A stretch of 64,000 bases of DNA from Ctena decussata. Its lineage: Eukaryota; Mollusca; Bivalvia; Lucinida; Lucinidae. The stretch lies in contig OZ022498.1 in assembly GCA_963989385.1 (NCBI GenBank), positions 9,245,501 to 9,309,500 on the forward strand, read 5' to 3'. Each line of letters opens with the position of its first letter. The stretch's first letter is position 1. Under the pieces are notes generated by a model. That model searched no databases and was not told where the DNA came from. It saw only the letters and a list, made by a program, of their open reading frames with translations. The position numbers and the translations under genes are program-made. Below are positions 1 to 11,585 of the stretch, piece by piece.

Positions 1-110
1 ACAGTCCTAGGATGTCTACAGTAGGGTATAAACCTGATACGTTTTCCTATTATAGGGGGCTCCACCTGTCGTAGCTCAGCCAGATATGTGTTGGCATTGC
101 CTTCAAATCT
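1..110 (-). CDS. Ddr: DDR-like receptor, fourth discoidin-domain exon (partial)
   Basis: Exon starting at 110 after the minus-strand acceptor TGTTTTTCAG and running off the window. It reads RFEGNANTYLAELRQVEPPI then IGKRIRFIPYCRHPRT. The F.GN.(N/D)T, PPI(I/V)..(R/K).IRF.P and HPRT elements are the C-terminal strands of the discoidin domain; in DDRs the next residues contain the VC.RVELYGC end, expected just outside the window. Joining to the exon at 7176 gives GEE-RFEGN in frame. An unusual feature is Cys in PYC, where DDRs normally have a small non-cysteine residue such as Ser. The transmembrane segment and tyrosine kinase that would prove a receptor kinase are not in the window. Confidence 0.9.
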
Positions 111-207
111 CTGAAAAACAGAATAGAATGGCATGAAAGATAAATCTTTTCCACTGTTTCTATTTTCTTTGATGCAGTTTTGTCCCTTAATACAAGGGCA
201 GCTCTGG

Positions 208-401
208 GCCCAGTTGTTCAAAGCATCGTTAGCCTAACAAGCTCGTTAAGAGGTCAACTCTTAAGTGTTTTTTTTACAACTTTATAATCAGATACACTGA
301 TATTTTTTCTTGAAAAATTGTGAGAAGCTTTTCAACAAAAAATATTGGCATATTTGAGATACGTTAACTAACGACATTGTAAGTTTTGAACAACCGGCCC
401 C
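208..401. mobile_element. MITE with GGGCC..GTTGTTCAAA ends
   Basis: Begins GGGCCCAGTTGTTCAAA and ends TTTTGAACAACCGGCCCC, giving imperfect terminal inverted repeats of about 17 bp. The interior is short, AT-rich and has no coding frame, which fits a non-autonomous DNA transposon. Confidence 0.7.
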
Positions 402-1280
402 TGATGTTTATTGTACAGGACACCTGCCAGTTTTATGCCTTGTCACAGTCTGAACAGGTCCATTCCAAATATAAGTGGTGACTGATTTGATTTTAGTCCT
501 TTCTTGACAAATGGACTTGTCAATCCTTATCATTTGGATGCATCCATTGCTTATTTTAGGGGTTTCTACTGAATGTTTTCACTTTTATTGTATTTTGCAA
601 AAAAATTCCTGTAAGCAGACAGAGTAGACCTTGATCAGATGCCGCAGAATGCGGCATATGAATTGGGTCTGCTGTCCCAAAAACAGGTTTCCAGTCTACA
701 AAGCGCTAATTCAGAAGTCCTGGTCAGATGCCCCAGCCATCCAGTCTGGCCTATCATGTATGCTTTGTGGAGGTCCATTTGATGAAAACTAGGCATTTTT
801 AAAATGGGTAAGATTATTTTCTATGATATTTTGCAAAATATTCTCCTAATCTCTAGGCCCTTAAGAAATGTTTCCACAGAAGCCAGTTCCAATCAAAACT
901 CTTGACCTTCTGCCTCTCAGCAGTGATTTTACCCCACAGCAGGATATCATTAATGGTAACAAATTGTTTAAAATTGTACAAATAATGTTTACTTATTATC
1001 TACCATGTCTAGCAAGCAGTTACATTTCTTCTTGTGTGGTATAGAGGCACAGACAGATAACAATTTTGTCCTTCTCAATGTTATATTCCAAACATTTTCT
1101 GTGTTTGATCTTTTTTTTGTCCAGTTCTCATAAGAGGCTCAATGGAACAAATCCATGGCTTCATACTCCTGGCACCATCTGCCCATCTCCTCTCCAATCT
1201 GAAGGGGTGCATGCGCTGTGTTTGATCTCATGAGAAATGGAGCTAAAATAGTGGGTAGAACTACCTATTTTTGCGGTTAT

Positions 1281-1380
1281 AAGACAGGGTTTTCCCTTTC
1301 AAAACAATCTCAAAGATCTAGATCCATTTTGTAAGATGGATCTAGATCTTTGGGATTCTTTTGAACAGAAAACCCCATTA
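1281..1380. mobile_element. Foldback element with AAAGATCTAGATC arms
   Basis: A near-palindrome: the arm TCAAAGATCTAGATCCAT is followed after a short spacer by ATGGATCTAGATCTTTGG, with GGTTTTCCC and AACCCC outer ends. A diverged copy lies at 56423-56545, and pieces of the outer end occur near 37190. Confidence 0.65.
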
Positions 1381-3149
1381 ATTATATATTTGCGGTAATT
1401 TTCAAAGAATAAACTCCCCATCTTATAAACAAATAAATAGGAAAATGTTGATGTGTTCAACAGAGCATGAAAAGTAGGTCAAGGTCAGAAAACAATGAAG
1501 ATGTCGCAGAGATTATCTGGACTAAAATTAAATAAGTCACTTATGCTACATTCTCTTGCTCGAACATATCTCTCTTGCCACATCAACTTAAAGTGATGAT
1601 CTGTCCAATTTATATGCACTGCATACTACAAACATCCATCTTGCAGAAACTCAGAATAGCACGCATTTACATGTTAAACAGTTTCATTTGACAGTCAACA
1701 GGAAATATTATCTCCTAATTGGACCAATTACAAGCGAGCTTCAGCCTCAATTTTCCAATCCTTTGATCTACGCATAACCTTTATATATAGCAATTTCTAT
1801 TAATAAACTCTGTTTCCATCTGCAAAATCGATAAAATATTGATTCGAGCCAAGCCATGAAAGACGGTACCATATGTGAAAAGTGAAGACTCTGATCAGCC
1901 TGCACAAATGTACAGCTCTTTCCTTGGAATCCTTTGACTTCATGTAAATGAAAGACTCAGAACATACTGCGAAAATGCACCAGCTGTGGTGTTGGTATAG
2001 TACTATAAGGCACCATTTTTTGTCCAAATATCGATTTAATCATCTAAGAGTTTTCCCAATTTATGATCACACTAAAATTAATGACAATCATTTTTTTCTC
2101 TCATTTTTTACATCCCTTCAATTAATAGCTCCATAGCTCAGCCTCAATTAAACAGCTCCTACCAACTTAAGCTGGCTACCAGCAAATTGTGCCTTCTAAC
2201 ATATGTAAGCAAAGAAGACTCAGATCAGCCTAGACATTCAAGCTTTATTTGTTCTTTGCTGCACTCTTTAGATCTGGGGTAATCTATGAGGCAAACATCA
2301 GACAGTGCAAATGCACAGACAGATCTGCTAGATCCTAACCTGAAGGTCCCTTATGATGGATCTGGGTCGAAACACGGCTGCTGACATTTGATTTCTAATT
2401 TTTGTTCTCTTCAAGATAATTTTTCATTGGTTTCTCAATAACCTAACGAATAATATGACAGGCAACCATTGTATGCTGACATCAGCTCTGGAAGCGGTAC
2501 AGAAAGACAGCTCTCCAGAGAAACAGATTTCCTAGGAATCAATGTCATGACAAAAGCTTTACACCAGTTTCAACTTTCTTTAGAGGCAAGAACTCCCTAA
2601 AAGATTGGGTTTGATGACCATTCTGAATGTACCTTTCTGTAATTCTCCATGCACTCACCTGGACTGCCCTTCAAACTTATATCTGGTGCTCAAGATGCTA
2701 GTCTTTCCTTTCATATTTGCCCCGGTAACATAGTGGAGTGGATAAAGTTGAGTGCCCAGATTACCAAGCAAAATCTGATTCCCCTACTTTCAAATCTATC
2801 ATTGCAAATCTGATAATGACCGAATCCCTTCTCCACCCGCCCAAGTCGAGCTTTCAATCTCTTAGAAATAGGGATCATTTATATATATTTCTGTTTTGAT
2901 CCATTTTGGGAACAGAAGTCCTTCATATGGATTACAAACACTGGCTTTCTAGTAACTATGGTTTGAGGGCTGGATTTGGATTTTGATTGTTTCAGTTCCT
3001 GGTCTTTGCATACTTTTTACTTTTAGACTTTTTCTACCTGATTTAGCCTAACTCACAGCCATCTGCTGGAAAGATGACCTCTTGGCTTTTTTACATGTCT
3101 TGCTTTGCTTTGTGTGCTGTCTTTATTGCTTTCCTTTCTCATCTGGTGT

Positions 3150-3360
3150 TCAACATTTTAGCACCAAAAAGCAGACGACAAAATTTACGTCTGCAAAAAT
3201 AAAAAAAATGCCTTGTCCAAGGCATTTCATATTGAGAATTCAAAGACTAGGGGACAAACAGTGTAGATCTAGATGAGGCGGCTCATGATGAGCCGCCTTA
3301 TCAAGATCTACCCTGTTTGCAAATTCTGCTATTTTCGCCACTGGTGCTTAGAGTGTTTAG
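3150..3360. mobile_element. MITE with AAAAAGCAGACGACAAA end and AAACAGTGTAGA hairpin
   Basis: Contains AGCAGACGACAAAATTT, GAATTCAAAGACTAG and a hairpin of GGCGGCTCAT with ATGAGCCGCC between AAACAGTGTAGATC-type arms (3254-3320). The same arrangement occurs at 25047-25460 (interrupted by a LINE end) and 28251-28571, and in reverse near 9040-9200, 27527-27700 and 30300-30560. It is a decayed member of the TTAA-flanked family typified by 28251-28571. Confidence 0.65.
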
Positions 3361-4422
3361 GCAGGATGTCGAAATTGTGTTGATTGTGTTGGTTCATGAT
3401 CATTACCTATTTATATACATCAAATATGATGGCAAACAGTGTAGATGTATTCATTTTATCCACACTGAATTCTATATATTGAATTTGGTTTGTGTTCAGG
3501 TGTAAGGTTCAGTGGAAACGTAGTAGTAATAGGTATACTTTGTGGAGCTTAAGATTTTATGCAAGTATCATACAGCTTTGTTTAAGTCTTTTTAATCATC
3601 ACCGAGACACCTATAATATTTTCCATGTAAAAACTAATCATCGTAGTCTTTTCTAATTAGGCTGAAGCCCAGAGGAGTCTAATATTAGACATTATGTGCA
3701 GTCGCGAATAATGATTCATGGTTTGGCTGCCGTAAAAATCTTTGAGATCAGGCACAAAACGCATAACAAACACAGCCAACCTACTTCAGACAGCCTCTTC
3801 AGCAGTCTGAGGGAGAAGTCTGATTAGCATCTGAACCGTTTGCCATATAGTGATAATTATTCTACAATATGACCTTGACAGGGCAGACTGGTCCATATTT
3901 CGAATGTGCAAGAGCTCATTCCAGCAACTAGAAGGGTCCAAATACAGTATAGTACTATGGTATTCTTGTAGAAATAATGGATGATTCACAGATTCCAAAT
4001 TGTTTATATAAAAGATACAGTGTGTTAGAAGATAATTGTAATTATGTGTCATATTGAAGAGCTGCCACTGTCCGCTCAATATTCTCTAGTGTTTATGTTC
4101 AAACTTTATTTGGAGAATAGGCTTAACAGAAAGACAATGAATGCTATTTTAACAAGGTCTTCAGCCGCAATATTTTGTTGAGTGATGATGCCGCTATCCC
4201 TGGTTTATAATCCACCCTCAGTTGCATAAGGAATCTTCCACTTGACAACTTGCAAGCTTGTGTGCCCCTGCAAGCGTCAGTCAGTGATATGCAACACACA
4301 TGGGCTAACTTACCAGCACATGAGAACAAAACAGGCAAAAGGTATACCACTAATGTTCAGTTTCCCAATCAAGCAGTCCTATTCACCACTAGAAGAGAGT
4401 AGTGCGAGACAATATACTTTAA

Positions 4423-4639
4423 CCCATTCCATTCGGGATACCCCTTTAGGGGTATCTGGGCAAACAGTTTGGATCCAGATCAGGCCACACAAATGTGAGG
4501 CCTGATCTGAGATCCAAACTGTTTACTGTGCCTAGACAACATTTCTACAAGAGTTAGACCAATACTGTCAAAATATTCTTGATTTTTGATGCAGACCACA
4601 TTTTCAGCAGACAACAAAAAATACCCAGAATGCAAAGGG
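4423..4639. mobile_element. piggyBac-like MITE (TTAA target site), family 1
   Basis: Flanked by TTAA on both sides (4419-4422 and 4640-4643), with ends CCCATTCCATTCGGGATA and ATTCTGGG-type TGCAAAGGG. TTAA duplication with CCC..GGG ends is characteristic of piggyBac-type transposition. The interior holds the hairpin AACAGTTTGGATCC...GGATCCAAACTGTTT-like and no coding frame. Other copies: 38583-38761 and the split copy at 60115-62802; a half copy at 16948-16991. Confidence 0.8.
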
Positions 4640-5664
4640 TTAAATATAAGTATTTTTTCTTTCTAAAAGTCTCCTACACACTGATACCATATGTCTGGGC
4701 TACAGCCAAGGGTGGAGCAGGATAAAATATTCATCATATGACTGAATCAAAGCAGCGTGCTATAAACTGCATATGCAAAGAAATAAAATATGTTTATGCT
4801 GTAAGCATATGGCATTATAGTAGTATATATGCAGACTAGTAAGTAAAATTTTCATAACCTAAAATTTGATTGTTCAATTCACACAGTTTGGAGGCTTTCC
4901 ATTCTTAATGTCTGTTATTTTTTTAAGGTATCCAATGATAACACTACTTGACAGAATAATCCTTGATTGTTCCTGCAATTGTATGTAAGAAGTTTATAAA
5001 ATTGACAGACTGCTTCCTTTAACCATGACCACAAAGTATAATCATTAGGTGGAACTTATGGCCGAAAAATGTGGAGTTTTCACCATAAAAAGGGCATTAC
5101 TGATCTATATACAATGACTTTTGTGACTTTGTTTTTGAGACACTAAAGGCCAAAGTAAACAATATCAACCCATTGTTTAGACTGCCCAGACATTTCAATT
5201 ATGCCAAAAATAATTATTTCCTTACACTCTAATTATAAAGGAAATAAAGATTCCATGGTTGTCAAAAGACTTCTTTATGCAATTTATTTTGTTTTTTCCC
5301 CCATTTCTCAGACAGTTGGGCTGAACATGAAACCAAATTACCAATAAATTGTCTACAATGGAAAACATGAGCTGATAAAATAGTTCCTTGGAACTACTTT
5401 TTCCAATAAATCAGTTCAATTAGAAGCTCCATGGAGAATCTATTTTGCTTCCTAATGAAATAAAACATTTACCATCATTAGTTCAACCTGCCCTATCACC
5501 ATATGAATGTCTAGAAATGCATATTTAGAGCAGATAGCTTTATGTTTTATGTGTTATCCCATTACCCCACCCACAGCATTTAGCAATGCAGATGTGAAAA
5601 TATGCCCAGATTCTAAGATGGAAGAGCCCATAACAGAAATGATTAAGATGAATGGGTATATTTC

Positions 5665-5830
5665 AGGCAAAGCAACTCTGTTATTTTCTTTTTTAGCCTC
5701 CCTTCTCAATGGGGTCAACTCTTAAAGAATTTGCTCCAACAGGAGCAAATTCTTTCCTTTCCAACAGCTTTATAAAGAAAGTTACATAAGTTGTTTCCCT
5801 TAGTGGAAAAACATAAAGGTGTACCTATAC
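5665..5830. repeat. Interspersed repeat, AAAGCAACTCTGCCATTTTC family
   Basis: Contains GCAAAGCAACTCTG, a GAATTTGCTCC/GGAGCAAATTC hairpin and the AAAGGTGTACC.TACACC end. Diverged copies lie at about 7310-7535, 30832-31055 (reverse), 38770-38890, 39545-39690 and 54305-54662, the last split by a SINE. No coding frame; the class is not determined. Confidence 0.55.
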
Positions 5831-5850
5831 ACCTCAAGATATCTTAGATC

Positions 5851-6052
5851 AGAGCCCTAGATAAGCGGGAGTATTTGGGGATAATTAGGGATAATTTCGT
5901 TAATTCTGGATAAAAACGTATGTTGTGACCCCTCATCTGAACCGTCTCAATGAGACAGTTCAGATAAGGGGTAACAACATATGGTTTCAATGAGAAATAA
6001 AGAAAATTATCCCTCAATTATCATCAAATACCCCTCTTATCTACAGCTCTGC
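5851..6052. mobile_element. Foldback MITE, AGATAAG..GGGTATT / CCCCTCATCTGAACCG family
   Basis: About 200 bp, palindromic: outer arms AGAGCCCTAGATAAG and CTTATCTACAGCTCT, inner arms TGTGACCCCTCATCTGAACC and GGTTCAGA-type repeat around the centre GTCTCAATGAGAC. Further copies: 8453-8822, 12313-12684 (split by a SINE), 50891-51093, 52150-52351 and 56787-56993; a piece lies at about 46955-46995. Confidence 0.8.
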
Positions 6053-6060
6053 TTAGATAT

Positions 6061-6303
6061 TATGAGCCGCGACATGACAAAACCAACAATGTGGTTGTGC
6101 ACCCAGCGCAGACTCAGATCAGCCTGGTCATCCGCCCTGTTTGACCAGACTCTTCGTTAAGTGCCCAAAGGGTAGCTAAGGGTCTAAACTACCTCCATGC
6201 GGACAGTGAAGACTCTGATCACACTGGGCGGATGCCCAGGCTGATCTGAGTCTGCGCTGGGCGCACAACCACATTGTTGGTTTTGTCGCGTCGTGGCTCA
6301 TAT
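6061..6303. mobile_element. MITE with GAGCCGCGACATGACAAAAC ends
   Basis: Terminal inverted repeats of about 65 bp: GAGCCGCGACATGACAAAAC at the left and GTTTTGTCGCGTCGTGGCTC at the right, extending through AGCGCAGACTCAGATCAGCC. Non-coding. It abuts the MITE at 5851-6052. Related copies lie at 31233-31378 (a short form), 37264-37472, 47004-47240 and 51290-51546. Confidence 0.8.
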
Positions 6304-7175
6304 GTAATAAAATTGTAACTGAAGCCTGTAGAGTGCAGTCACACAAATCCAAACATGCAGTTGAGGCAGTTGGGTAATGGAAACCCTAACCCTTTTCAGT
6401 GACCCCCTTTCGTTTACTATAAAATCCTATTGGTAGCTAGGCCTCTTGAAGATGGGTTTGTCAAAAAGTTTATGAAATATGGCCAATAATTTCCCCGAGT
6501 TCAAAGAGTATTAATCACAACATTAATTTTGAACTTGGTAAGGCAATTAAACCACCTGTTTTCACCATCTCTAAGCAGAACCATATGTTAATTTCAACAA
6601 AATGGTTTACAGCTTTTCTTGAATTCCAAGCACATGTTGTTTGAAGATAATTGATCAAAAATGCAGTTTTGTGAATTACATCAGCTTCTTGTAAAAAGTT
6701 ATGAGAAAATATGCATGTCTATAATTTATCTGGAACAAAAGGTTCTGACTCTAGATTCTAGAACAAAAAAAATAAACTAAATTACATCTCTGACAGCTGG
6801 TCTGTTGATATATAAAGTCATTCTGTTGATATATAAAGTGTACATGCATGTCCTATCAGCTCCAATGTATAGCTGAAGCCTTTAACTCCTTACTTTATGA
6901 ATGCCAGCTGAAACTGAAGAAGGAGTTGGAACCACAAGATAAGTGTTGCTGGAAAGATCAATGGCTGTAACTCTGGCAGAAAGAGTCTGATCATTGCTCA
7001 AATCAACCATGATCCATAACAATATCCTGGAAGTTTCATAAAAATCAGTTACATACTAATGGAAAAGTTGCTACCACAAGATTTGTCTATAGATGGATGG
7101 AACCCATTTCCACAGTCACCGCCAACGACGCTGGGTAGATTAAAACATGATACTGCCATCCTATTTAGTATTTAC

Positions 7176-7265
7176 CTCTTCACCCCTTTTGTTTCTAAAC
7201 CTCATCCACTCCCCACCGTCTTCCCTCTGGTACTCTAACAGGAACTCTTCTGTATACTCTTGGCC
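7176..7265 (-). CDS. Ddr: DDR-like receptor, third discoidin-domain exon
   Basis: A 90-nt, 30-codon exon in phase 0 at both ends, reading GQEYTEEFLLEYQREDGG then EWMRFRNKRGEE. It supplies the G.E(F/Y)...Y.LQYxRDG..W..YRN.xG stretch that follows the QGR loop in discoidin domains of the DDR group. Minus-strand acceptor is CTATTTCCAG, donor GTAAATACTA. It has no start codon and is too short to stand out as an open frame; it was found by looking for the missing piece between the neighbouring exons, and its phase fits both. The Glu after GQ aligns with DDR2 Glu113, which pairs with the loop arginine in the collagen site. A degraded repeat of the GAAGTCATGAAAGTTGTTCC type lies just upstream at about 7310-7535. 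Confidence 0.9.
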
Positions 7266-7780
7266 CTGGAAATAGCATAAATAAAACTATTACAGTTAAG
7301 GCGCACGAGTTACACTTTCAGGGAAAGCAACTCTACCATTTTCATTTTTGTCTCAATTGATAATGAGGTGAAACCTTAAAGAAAGAGCTTTGTTCTCTTT
7401 GGAGCAAATTCTGTCTTTTATGGGTAGGTCTTTGTCACAGAAAAGCAAACAGGAAGTCATGAAAGTTGTTCCCCTTTTTAAAATGGTAGCAAAACATGGA
7501 GGTATACCCATACAACTTGAGTTGGCTATGCTTCCTATTGGTTAAGGCTGGCGTTCCATAAAAGTTTTAAAATTTTTGAGAAGTCTTCATTTCCAAGGTT
7601 TTAATTTCTCACAGACCATGCACAACAACTTTTGTAAAAATTTATATTTTACAATAACCTAGACCAGATTTTGCCCGCTGAAAACAGGATGGGGTTGAGA
7701 GAGATTGTTACAAAGTCATCTATGGTGCCAAAATGACCTTGCAAGGTTTTGGGACAGAACAAAATAGAATACAGACCTCA

Positions 7781-7999
7781 GGGGCCATATTCATAAAACA
7801 ACTTAAGAGGTTGCTATGCTGTTGCTAAGGCTAAATTTCTTTGAAGGAGATTCCCTACAACTATGAAATTTGCTCTGGAGGAACAGTCTTAGACTGTTCC
7901 TCCAGACCAAATTTCATAGTTGTAAGGAATCTCCTTTATAGATATTTAGCCTTAGCAACCGCATAGCAACGACTTAAGTGGCTTTATGAATACGGCCCC
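7781..7999. mobile_element. Long foldback MITE, GGGGCCATATTCATAAA ends
   Basis: A 219-bp inverted repeat with almost no loop: GGGGCCATATTCATAAA at the left, TTTATGAATACGGCCCC at the right, centre CAGTCTTAGACTG. The arms match over most of their length, with GTTGCTAAGGCTAAAT and ATTTAGCCTTAGCAAC facing each other. Confidence 0.85.
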
Positions 8000-8452
8000 A
8001 GACTCCAATTTTTTTCAGTCTTGGAACAGGCAAGTACATGTAACCCTTTCCAAAGATTGCAAAAACTATTCGTATCTCTGGAATGACATTTCTGAACATC
8101 TTAGAGTCAGAAGTTTTCACAAAAATTCCTCAAGAGACATCTATTGCATTTCTTTTATACTACAGGCAATTACAATGATCCAAGATATGTTTTTCCATCT
8201 TTCTTTCATCTTTAAAATGCATTACAGATAAAAATGCTTGGAACTTTCCTTTCTAATGGATTTTCCAAAAAGTAAATATATTGATAAGCCTAGTGGGAGG
8301 GGTAATAACATGAGAAAATGTTAAAAATTCTGATTTAAGACCATGAACATTTATATCTGGGGAGCTGATCTTTTATCTCCTTACTATATCAACAGTTTAC
8401 CAAAACAACAAGTTATAACTACAAAGGGCATACTTTTATTGCTAAGAAATAC

Positions 8453-8822
8453 CAGAGCTCCAGATAGGGGTGGATTTGATAGCATTTTTTGGGATAAATT
8501 TGATTTTTTTAAATTTATTTTTGGTATAAATTTTGTAGCATTTGTTTGATAAATTTTTATAGCATTTGGGATAAATTTTTGTAGCTTTTTTTTTTTTTTT
8601 TTTTAATTTTATAGCATTTTTTTTTTTTTGATAAATTTTATAGCATTTTTTTTTATAAATTCTATAGCATTTTTTTTTATAAATTTTCTTTATTTCTCTA
8701 TAAAACATACATTGTGGCCCCTCATTAGAAGTGCCTCACAATGAGTCACAATATATGTTTTAAGGAGAATGAACATAAATTATCTCAGAATTATCAACAA
8801 AAGCCACCTTTTATCTGAAGCT
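8453..8822. mobile_element. Foldback MITE with T-rich tandem expansion
   Basis: Same family as 5851-6052: starts GAGCTCCAGATAG and ends CTGAAGCTCCAGAGG, with CCCCTCATTAGAAGTG near the centre. The left arm contains about 220 bp (8475-8695) of loosely repeated ATAAATTTTATAGCATTTTT units, so that arm is longer than the right one. Confidence 0.7.
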
Positions 8823-9204
8823 CCAGAGGAAAAAAAAAGTTCCAAACCCTGACATCCATTTCATGTCTTTGTCTGCAAATAAATGCCATAAGCTATCTTC
8901 TGAGAGCACATAAACCTCTTAGACTGCTTATTACTATTGTCTTTTAACATCTCAAAAACAAAGGTTTTAATTAAAGATATGAAGGATGAGGACAGAACAC
9001 AGAATATGGAAGGTTATGATTGATGATACAATCACTGACACTTAAGCGCTAAAAATCAGCAAACGTGTAGATCCAGATGAAACTGCAGATGAAATAGATC
9101 ATAATGAGCTGACACCATTTGCTCTCTAGTCTTTGAGTCCTCAATATGATATAGCTTGGACAAAACATTGAGTGAACAAGAACATGTTTATGAAAATCAC
9201 AGCT

Positions 9205-9530
9205 AAACTAATCAAGGGGAATAACTCAAAGAGAAAGAAAACAAGTGTTATCATTCTTGTACTTGACACATTGTCATGACCTTTCTGCCTATCTGTGAAT
9301 CATCATGAAAATTCAAAAAAGTATCAAAGAGAAAATAACTCAAAAAGTATGAAAGTAAGAGTTATCATTATTGTATGCAACACAGCATCATTACTTGTTC
9401 TACATAACTGTGAAGACTACCATGAGAATATTCCAAAGGGTAATCAAGTAATGGAGCTGGTAAGAAAATGTTTACAAATTGACAAATGGACATACAGATG
9501 GATGGGGGTTAGTCTGGCCCAAGACCCTAG
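9205..9530 (+). repeat. Decayed fragment of pearl/HINE-like tandem core
   Basis: Matches the tandem core of the element at 48917-50474: GGGGAATAACTCAAAGAG, TCATGACCT, CTGTGAA(G)...CATGAAAAT and AAAATGTTTAC appear in the same order over about two units. A 145-codon open frame overlaps it but is repeat-derived. A short hairpin, GGGGGTTAGTCT/AGACTAACCCCC, follows at 9506-9540. Confidence 0.65.
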
Positions 9531-10526
9531 ACTAACCCCCAAGACCCTATGTTTAAAACCCCTCAAAAAAAGAGATAAGTTTATATTTACAGATTCGACT
9601 ATTTTGGAGGTACAGGTGGATGAATGCCTGGCTCATAGCTACAATTTCCTTGAACTGTCCCAGATAAAAAGTCAGTGCACATGTACTCTTGCTAATGATG
9701 ATTTGAGGATGTCAACTTTTAATTCTATTTAGTCATATATTTGGATTGGTTCTGGGATTCTCAAGCTCAATTAACAATTTCTAGACTCAGTCCAATCAAA
9801 ATTTTAATGATGCAGACAAAGAAAATTATGGCTGACATTAAAAGAGGGGAGATATAAATTTCTAATTAGCTACAGAAGCTTGTTGATATATTGTCTGGAT
9901 TGGGCTGATGACTGAATGCTGAACTAAATTAAAGTCTGAGTTGGCTGATGATAGATAAGGCATGCAGAAATGTGCCACTGCATTTCTGATGGCAAAAACA
10001 TTCTTCTACATGTAGTTGCTCTGTTTCAACATCTTGTTTAGTCAGAGCTTTAAACTGGATTGTGTTCAAGAACATAATTATTTTGTCTGATCAATAATAA
10101 TAACTATCTTAACACATTTAGCAATGGAGGGATGAGCTTGGTTTTCAGGACACTTTCAACAATACCAGTTTTTCTATCAGTAAATTGGTGACGAGAAGAT
10201 GATAAGGATATAGATACGAAAATGATGACCTGAGCCTCACAGACTTTAAAACCCATGTCAGTTAAAGCAATAGCCCAGCAGATACAATATCCTAAGTTTT
10301 GTGTAGGTAAATGAATCGGTATTATATGCTCCAGCCTATGGAATGTCCCTTGAGTCAAGGATCAGATAAAATTGTTATAGTTATTTGTTAACTAGCCTCT
10401 AATAGCATAAGAAAACAAAAAGCTCAAAGACAGCTTGTAAAATCTCTAACATCAAACAGTTTGACCAGGTTTGGCAGCAGGATGCCACTTAAGCAACAGT
10501 TACAGCAGCTTATCAGCCATCTATGT

Positions 10527-10808
10527 AAACCATATTTCTATAAAAGTCCCAATGTAATTAAATTTAAGGAACTGTTATCTACTGAAAATGTTAAACTTCT
10601 CATCAAATTGTCCAATTTTGTAGAAATTATAATGAAGCAGTTTTCAAGTACTAATTAAGTTTTTTTTTTTTTTATCTATATATGTCATGCTTGAATATGT
10701 CTATCTTAACATGCTATATGTTTGTATATTTGTATGTGCATGCTCTTATGCCACCTGCGAGTGGCCTGAGTTTTATATGCAATAAAGTTCTGTTCTGTTC
10801 TGTTCTGT
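10527..10808 (+). mobile_element. 5'-truncated LINE 3' end
   Basis: Nearly the same sequence as 34517-34805: the last 40 or so codons of the LINE open frame (ending IIMKQFSSTN), the 3' UTR with TGCCACCTGCGAGTGGCCTG, an AATAAAG signal and a (TTCTG)n tail. 5' truncation is typical of target-primed reverse transcription. The few differences between copies suggest recent activity. Confidence 0.85.
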
Positions 10809-10919
10809 AAACAAACAATTTCATGCTGAAAAGTTCACCAGAATTTGAACTTGTAGCCTGTGGACAAAAGTGTTATTATAATCAGCAGACAAAAACAAAA
10901 AAAAATCTGACAAATAACA

Positions 10920-11255
10920 TTACTCACAATATTTGCCAAGAACGCCGATCTGAAGTGCCCTACAGATTGTGGGAAAGTTGCTAGTGTCACAAGGGTTCCC
11001 AAAGTACGGCTGTGCAAAAACTGTTTTTCTCTCTCCAAAACAGCTCATAATTAGAATGCACTTAATTAAGTGCACCGAATTCTCTGAAGATAGTTCCATT
11101 ATCATATCAAGTGTGTGCCAAAGAGAAATGTCATCTTTTAACATCATCTTCATCAATCGAGCAGCACCCTCAAGTGAAACTGTGCCAATCAAGCACATCC
11201 CTTGTGCCATATATGCAAACACTGACATTCCAGATTGATCTGCCTGGACATTCAT
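10920..11255 (-). other. Open frame of 111 codons, unknown
   Basis: A minus-strand ATG-to-stop frame whose product I do not recognise. It includes MSVFAYMAQGMCLIGTVS and NPCDTSNFPTICRALQIG. The last 82 bp before the stop are bounded by AG (TTTTTGCACAG) and a GTGAGTAATG donor-like site, so a diverged or alternative exon of the surrounding gene is conceivable, but nothing in it resembles the discoidin domain and chance or repeat origin is at least as likely. Confidence 0.2.
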
Positions 11256-11544
11256 GTCATTTAATCTGTTGTCTTTTGAATTAATTCTTCATAACTTAAA
11301 CAATAATTTAACAAAGAGAAAACAATAAAATCAGACTTTGCAGGCTGAGCTGATTTACTGATGTGTCAGTGTGGCTTCTCAAAGAAAACTGAGTACAGAA
11401 AGAACAAAACAGAAAAAATAAGAACATTTATTAAGGAAATATTTGTTGCAAAATAGTGGGAAGCGAGCCAGACTAATGTTTAATTCCGTACTGTTCTAAA
11501 GTTCCTGTAACTGCACGACACATGCTGGAAGCATTGTATGACAG

Positions 11545-11585
11545 TAGCTCACTGTGGCCGTTTAGGCCAGGTGAGTTAAAAACTG
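11545..11585 (+). repeat. 3' hairpin remnant of a pearl/HINE-like element
   Basis: GTGGCC-GTTTA-GGCCA followed by GGTGAGTTAAAAA matches the terminal pattern of the 18.5-kb and 43.5-kb elements (hairpin, then AGGTGAGCTAAAA). No matching 5' end was found nearby. A similar terminal scrap, ACAGGTGAGCTAAAAAG, lies at about 55682-55699. Confidence 0.5.

Larger units (their letters stand above)
111..7175 (-). other. Intron between third and fourth discoidin exons
   Basis: About 7.1 kb bounded by the donor at 7175 and the acceptor at 111. It holds foldback MITEs at 208-401, 1281-1380, 3254-3320, 4423-4639, 5851-6052 and 6061-6303. In 402-1224, 1431-3149, 3360-4418, 4644-5660 and 6304-7175 I see only AT-rich sequence with short decayed repeat pieces and no convincing exon. 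Confidence 0.8.

Noticed and set aside
2640..2705. Minus-strand stretch with a good GTGAGTG donor (KFEGQSR before it), tried as a DDR exon
   Set aside because: No acceptor with an open frame of the right phase, and no likeness to discoidin sequence; the true exon was found at 7176-7265.
9295..9732. 145-codon plus-strand frame
   Set aside because: It overlaps a fragment of the repeat core seen six times at 49440-50370, so it is repeat-derived.
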